Origin: an uncultured Allobosea sp.
GTDB taxonomy: Bacteria; Pseudomonadota; Alphaproteobacteria; Rhizobiales; Beijerinckiaceae
DNA length: 62,686 bases
Direction: 5' to 3'
Assembly (NCBI RefSeq): GCF_945957345.1
Contig: NZ_CAMFKW010000035.1
Coordinates: 1-62,686 of the forward strand
Each line of letters begins with the position of its first letter. Positions within the stretch are counted from its first letter, which is position 1. The position numbers were made by a program, and so were the translations under genes. The notes beneath the pieces were generated by a model. It was not told where the DNA came from and made no database searches. It worked only from the letters and a program-made list of their open reading frames with translations. Positions 59,792 through 62,686 of the stretch are shown here, piece by piece.

Positions 59792-60177
59792 TGACATGGG
59801 TGAAGGACGACATCGAGAAGATCGCCACGACGGATGACCTGCACATCGCGCCGTTCCGCGAGGATGGCAGGACCCATGGCACGCCGACCTGGATCTGGTC
59901 GGTCGTGGTGGACGGCGGGCTCTATGTGCGCGCCTATAATGGCCGGAATTCGCGCTGGTACAAGGCGGCGGTGAAGCAAAGGGCCGGCCGGATCGCCGCC
60001 GCCGGCATGACCAGGGATGTCGCCTTCGAGCCCGTCGACGGACCGATCGGCGGGCGCATCGACGACGCCTACAGGGCCAAATATGCCGGCAGCTCGTATC
60101 TCGGTTCGATGGTCTCGGAGCGCGCCCGCGCGGCCACCATAAGGATCATGCCGCGCGGGGACATTGAAAAGGACTGA
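59791..60177 (+). CDS. DUF2255-family protein
   Basis: A 128-residue cytoplasmic protein. [40 protein letters not shown] sequence (here [18 protein letters not shown]) and [14 protein letters not shown] are the recognisable parts. The fold resembles small flavin/pyridoxamine-oxidase-like barrels, but no function is assigned. Start and stop overlap the neighbouring genes (TGATG at 59789), placing it in one operon with the cupin and the SDR. Confidence 0.82.
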   Translation: MTWVKDDIEKIATTDDLHIAPFREDGRTHGTPTWIWSVVVDGGLYVRAYNGRNSRWYKAAVKQRAGRIAAAGMTRDVAFEPVDGPIGGRIDDAYRAKYAGSSYLGSMVSERARAATIRIMPRGDIEKD

Positions 60178-60179
60178 AC

Positions 60180-60917
60180 ATGGCACAGGGTATCGAAAAC
60201 AAGATCGTCGTCATCACCGGCGCCAGCAGCGGGCTGGGAGCCGAGACCGCCCGCCATCTGAAGAAAGGTGGAGCGAAGGTCGTGCTCGGCGCGCGTCGCC
60301 TCGACCGGCTCAAGGGACTCGCCAGCGAATTGGGCCTCGACGCGAAGGCGGTTCTCAAGACCGACGTTACGGATCGCGATCAGGTCAAGGCGCTCGTCGA
60401 TCGCGCCATCGAGCTGCATGGCCGCATCGACGTGATCCTCAACAATGCCGGCCTGATGCCGAGCTCGATGCTTGACAAGCTTAAGATTGACGAATGGGAC
60501 CAGATGGTCGACGTCAACATCAAAGGCGTGCTCTACGGCATTGCCGCGGTTCTGCCCCACATGCAGAAGCAGAAGTCCGGCCAGATCATCAACGTCTCGT
60601 CGGTGGCCGGCCACAAGGTCGGCCCGGGCGGCTCGGTCTACGCCGGCACGAAATGGGCGGTGCGGGCGATCTCGGAGGGACTGCGCCAGGAGGTCAAGCC
60701 CTGGAACATCCGCACCACGATCGTCTCCCCCGGCGCGGTCGCGACGGAGCTGACGGAGACGATCACCGACCAGGATGTCGCAGCCGGCATGAAGCAGGTC
60801 TATGAGGAGGCGATCCCGGCGAGTTCCTTCGCCCGTGTCGTGGCCTTCGCCATCAGCCAGCCCGACGACGTGGATATCAACGAAATCCTCTTCCGCCCCA
60901 CCAGCCAGCTCTACTGA
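60180..60917 (+). CDS. Short-chain dehydrogenase/reductase
   Basis: A 245-residue classical SDR: cofactor motif [12 protein letters not shown], catalytic serine in INVSSVAG and YxxxK in YAGTKWAV. The arginine-rich GARRLDRL after the second strand points to NADP(H). It starts two bases after the DUF2255 stop. It would oxidise or reduce an alcohol or carbonyl in the cytoplasm; the substrate is unknown. Confidence 0.92.
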   Translation: MAQGIENKIVVITGASSGLGAETARHLKKGGAKVVLGARRLDRLKGLASELGLDAKAVLKTDVTDRDQVKALVDRAIELHGRIDVILNNAGLMPSSMLDKLKIDEWDQMVDVNIKGVLYGIAAVLPHMQKQKSGQIINVSSVAGHKVGPGGSVYAGTKWAVRAISEGLRQEVKPWNIRTTIVSPGAVATELTETITDQDVAAGMKQVYEEAIPASSFARVVAFAISQPDDVDINEILFRPTSQLY

Positions 60918-61005
60918 GCAGCGCTCGTTTCGGCGCGGAATAGCCTGTGCGGCTTGCCCATCGCAGGCGGCGTCGGCACGGATATCTTCGTAGGAGAGAT
61001 CGCGT

Positions 61006-62250
61006 ATGAAGACTCGGCTTCTGGCGGCGGCCGTGTCGCTTCTGACGATCGGCGGCTCCGCTCCCGCGCCCCTATGGGCTCAGGACGCCACGCCGATCCG
61101 CGATCGCGGCCAGCGGGGCTGGACGCACAGCGTCGTGGCCGACGAGCTGGACTATCCGTGGGACATTGTGCGCGACGGGGACCAGCTGATCCTGACCGAA
61201 AAGGCGGGCTCGATCGTCATGCTGGGAGCCGGCGGGCCGAGGCGTTTCAGGCTCGATACCTCCGTGGCGCTGCGCAACGATGGCGGCGCCGGGCTTCTCG
61301 GCATTGCGCTCGCTCCGGATTTTGCCGGAACGGGCCGCGCCTTCCTCTACTATTCCTATGCGAACGGCACGGCGCCCCTAAACCGGGTCATCGCGGCGCA
61401 CTTCGATGGCAATGCTTGGCGCGAAACCGGCGTGCTCGTCGACGCCATCCCCGGTCATCGTCTCTACAACGGCGGGCGTATCGCGATCGGACCGGATGGG
61501 TACCTTTATGTGACGACGGGCTGGACGGAGAACCGCGCGCGGCCGCAGGATCTGTCCAGCCTCGCGGGCAAGGTTCTGCGGCTCGCCCTCGACGGAACGG
61601 CCCCTGCCGACAATCCCTTCGGCAGCTCGCTCGTCTACTCCTATGGCCATCGCAATCCGCAAGGGCTCGCCTGGAACGAAGCCGGAGAACTCTTCGTCGC
61701 CGAGCACGGCCAATCGGGCCTCGACGAGATCAACATCGTTCGCGCCGGCGGCAATTACGGCTGGCCGGCGATTTCCGGAGACGAGACCCGCGAGGGCATG
61801 GAGCCGCCCTTCCTGCATTCCGGCAGCGCCACATGGGCGCCCGCCGGCATCGCCTTTGCTGGCGGGGAACTGCTGCTGACGGCTCTTCAAGGTCGCGGGC
61901 TCTATGTGCTCGATCGTGCGGGCAGACGGCTGTCGCCAGTCTTCGACACCGGAGAGCGCTACCGCCACGTGCTTCCCGTTGACGGCGACCTCTATGTGAT
62001 CACCACCAACCGCTCGCCGCGGGGGCAAGGACCGTCGAAGGACAGGCTGCTCAGGCTGTCCCGGCCTCGTGAGAGGCGACATGCCGCCAGCGATCCGGCA
62101 AGTCCTTCACGATGGCCGTCAGGTCGAGATGGCCCGCGGCCGAGCGGAACGTCACCTCTGTCGCGGACTGCATTGATGAAAAGACCTCATAGGTTCATGC
62201 GGGATTCCCTATCTAATCTCACGGAGTTCTCGATGATAGTTGTTTCATAA
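61006..62250 (+). CDS. Exported PQQ-dependent aldose sugar dehydrogenase-like protein
   Basis: A 414-residue protein: signal peptide (LLAAAVSLLTIGGSAPAPLWA), then a six-bladed propeller of the soluble glucose dehydrogenase B/YliI type, with RLYNGGRIAIGPDGYLYVTT, YSYGHRNPQGLAW and EHGQSGLDEINIV. GGAGAGATCGCG precedes the ATG. The last 60 or so residues (after RLLRLSRP) are not propeller-like and include the LysR box D in their coding sequence; the ancestral stop was probably lost by a small indel near 62070-62085. PQQ-linked oxidation would take place in the periplasm. Confidence 0.85.
   Translation: MKTRLLAAAVSLLTIGGSAPAPLWAQDATPIRDRGQRGWTHSVVADELDYPWDIVRDGDQLILTEKAGSIVMLGAGGPRRFRLDTSVALRNDGGAGLLGIALAPDFAGTGRAFLYYSYANGTAPLNRVIAAHFDGNAWRETGVLVDAIPGHRLYNGGRIAIGPDGYLYVTTGWTENRARPQDLSSLAGKVLRLALDGTAPADNPFGSSLVYSYGHRNPQGLAWNEAGELFVAEHGQSGLDEINIVRAGGNYGWPAISGDETREGMEPPFLHSGSATWAPAGIAFAGGELLLTALQGRGLYVLDRAGRRLSPVFDTGERYRHVLPVDGDLYVITTNRSPRGQGPSKDRLLRLSRPRERRHAASDPASPSRWPSGRDGPRPSGTSPLSRTALMKRPHRFMRDSLSNLTEFSMIVVS
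62176..62217 (+). promoter_or_regulatory. LysR-box promoter, site D
   Basis: ATGAA-AAGAC-CTCAT (62176-62190) keeps T-N11-A with one arm mismatch, and TCTAAT (62212-62217) follows after exactly 21 bases, as in site A; both share ATCTAATC. It overlaps the extended end of the dehydrogenase gene and points to the second cupin gene at 62444. Confidence 0.6.
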
Positions 62251-62443
62251 ATATTCTCCGGAGATTCGAAAATTAGTGTCACGCTTGGGGTAAATAGATC
62301 TATTCCAGAAAGAATATAGTTATTTACCTTCGATAATTTCCAACTTGTTGAATTTATTTTAATTGAGTTGGGCCGACAGTAATTCATTCGCTGCCGGCAA
62401 AGAAGAGACGCTTCACGCTTTCCGTGATTTTGAAAGGAAACAC
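62251..62443. other. AT-rich leader with an imperfect hairpin
   Basis: About 190 bases much richer in A and T than the rest of the window. TAAATAGATCTATTC (62291-62305) and GAATATAGTTATTTA (62312-62326) pair at most positions. It may be an untranslated leader or imported DNA next to the insertion element. No gene is visible. Confidence 0.4.
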
Positions 62444-62633
62444 GATGAAGGACAGCATCGCCGCGGCCATCGCATCTCTTGTGCTCCTGAGCGGCGTATC
62501 CGCCCATGCCCAGAGCATCCGGATCACGCCGAACGGCTCGACACCCTCGGCTATCGGGGCGCCCGCGAATTTTTCGGGCCATGTCGTCGTCGATCCGCTC
62601 TTTCCGGCGACCGACGAGACGCGCGCGACGACC
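62444..62633 (+). pseudogene. Exported cupin protein, interrupted after its N-terminal part
   Basis: The gene starts MKDSIAAAIASLVLLSGVSA, a signal peptide, then ITPNGSTPSAIGAPANFSGH and VVVDPLFPATDETRAT. The second part parallels the N-terminal region of the cupin at 58864-59259 ([12 protein letters not shown]...ARA). At about 62634 the sequence changes abruptly to insertion-element DNA, so the HxH cupin core is missing from the window and the gene is probably inactive. Confidence 0.72.
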
Positions 62634-62686
62634 TGTCAAACGGCCTGCAAAGTTGCCCCCCGATCGGCGTCCAATTTTGACCCCTT
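62634..62686. mobile_element. End of an insertion sequence, probably IS21 family
   Basis: From TGTCAAACGG onward the sequence has two imperfect tandem units, GCAAAGTTGCCCCCCGAT and CCAATTTTGACCCC. Repeated TTGACCCC-like units at the terminus, beginning with TG, are what I remember of IS21-family ends in rhizobia. The transposase genes would lie beyond the window. The boundary is inferred from the point where cupin similarity ends. Confidence 0.6.

Noticed and set aside
62044..62165. Short minus-strand frame of about 40 codons over the end of the PQQ dehydrogenase gene
   Set aside because: It looks fairly protein-like but has no clear ribosome site and overlaps a real gene; too short to support.
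1..62686. CRISPR arrays, tRNA or rRNA genes, toxin-antitoxin pairs or phage genes
   Set aside because: None were seen: no regularly spaced repeats, no tRNA-like cloverleaf ends and no phage structural or integrase-like proteins.

Overview
The window is about 62.7 kb of GC-rich, gene-dense DNA that looks like an accessory catabolic region of an alphaproteobacterium. Small dispersed elements beginning TAGAGCAT (7566, 23434 and 40125, with a partial copy at 26879), the protein families present and the abundance of NMT1-type ABC importers all point to the Hyphomicrobiales (Bosea-like). That assignment is inference from sequence style, not from a search.

Layout. (1) 1-6776, minus strand: a probable operon of an ABC importer with two different permeases, an internal LysR regulator, a 4,5-dihydroxyphthalate decarboxylase-like gene, a drug/metabolite exporter and the start of a 3-oxoacid CoA-transferase. 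(2) 7065-15913: a MarR regulator, a ThDP-dependent enzyme, an aldehyde dehydrogenase, a phthalate-type Rieske oxygenase, its PDR-type reductase, a dihydrodiol dehydrogenase-like Gfo/Idh/MocA enzyme and a D-2-hydroxyacid dehydrogenase. (3) 16160-22937: a second importer, paralogous to the first subunit by subunit, plus an orphan binding protein, an FMN 2-hydroxyacid oxidase and an EamA exporter. (4) 22975-27204: a small unknown protein, a MarR regulator, 3-hydroxybenzoate 4-monooxygenase (mobA), a class II aldolase-type enzyme and a LysR remnant. (5) 27222-29501: a chemoreceptor. (6) 30227-41003: an amidase, a complete peptide-type ABC importer with two tandem binding proteins, an M20 hydrolase and a GntR/FCD regulator. 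(7) 41998-43317: a secreted alpha/beta hydrolase behind a 35-bp palindrome. (8) 43435-49608: a third two-permease ABC importer, a class II aldolase, a divergent LysR and a beta-hydroxyacid dehydrogenase. (9) 49964-54463: a D-tartrate-dehydratase-like enolase, an orphan Bug binding protein, a PcaB-like lyase and a GntR/UTRA regulator with a clear operator. (10) 54820-62686: a LysR-centred cluster (carboxymuconolactone decarboxylase-like, P460 cytochrome, frameshifted MFS transporter, cupin, cyclophilin-like, DUF2255, SDR, PQQ sugar dehydrogenase, second cupin). Its last gene is cut by what looks like the end of an IS21-type element.

How the genes fit together. Regions 1-3 together hold homologues of every enzyme needed to take phthalate through 4,5-dihydroxyphthalate to protocatechuate, and region 4 adds a second entry to protocatechuate from 3-hydroxybenzoate. 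No ring-cleavage gene is present. Three importers and two exporters suggest several aromatic or carboxylate substrates. Region 10 carries the strongest unexplained signal. An inverted repeat ATGAG-N5-CTCAT occurs five times; four copies lie upstream of plus-strand genes with a TCTAAT-like hexamer at the same distance, and the fifth overlaps the start of the LysR gene. This looks like a small, previously unnamed LysR regulon.
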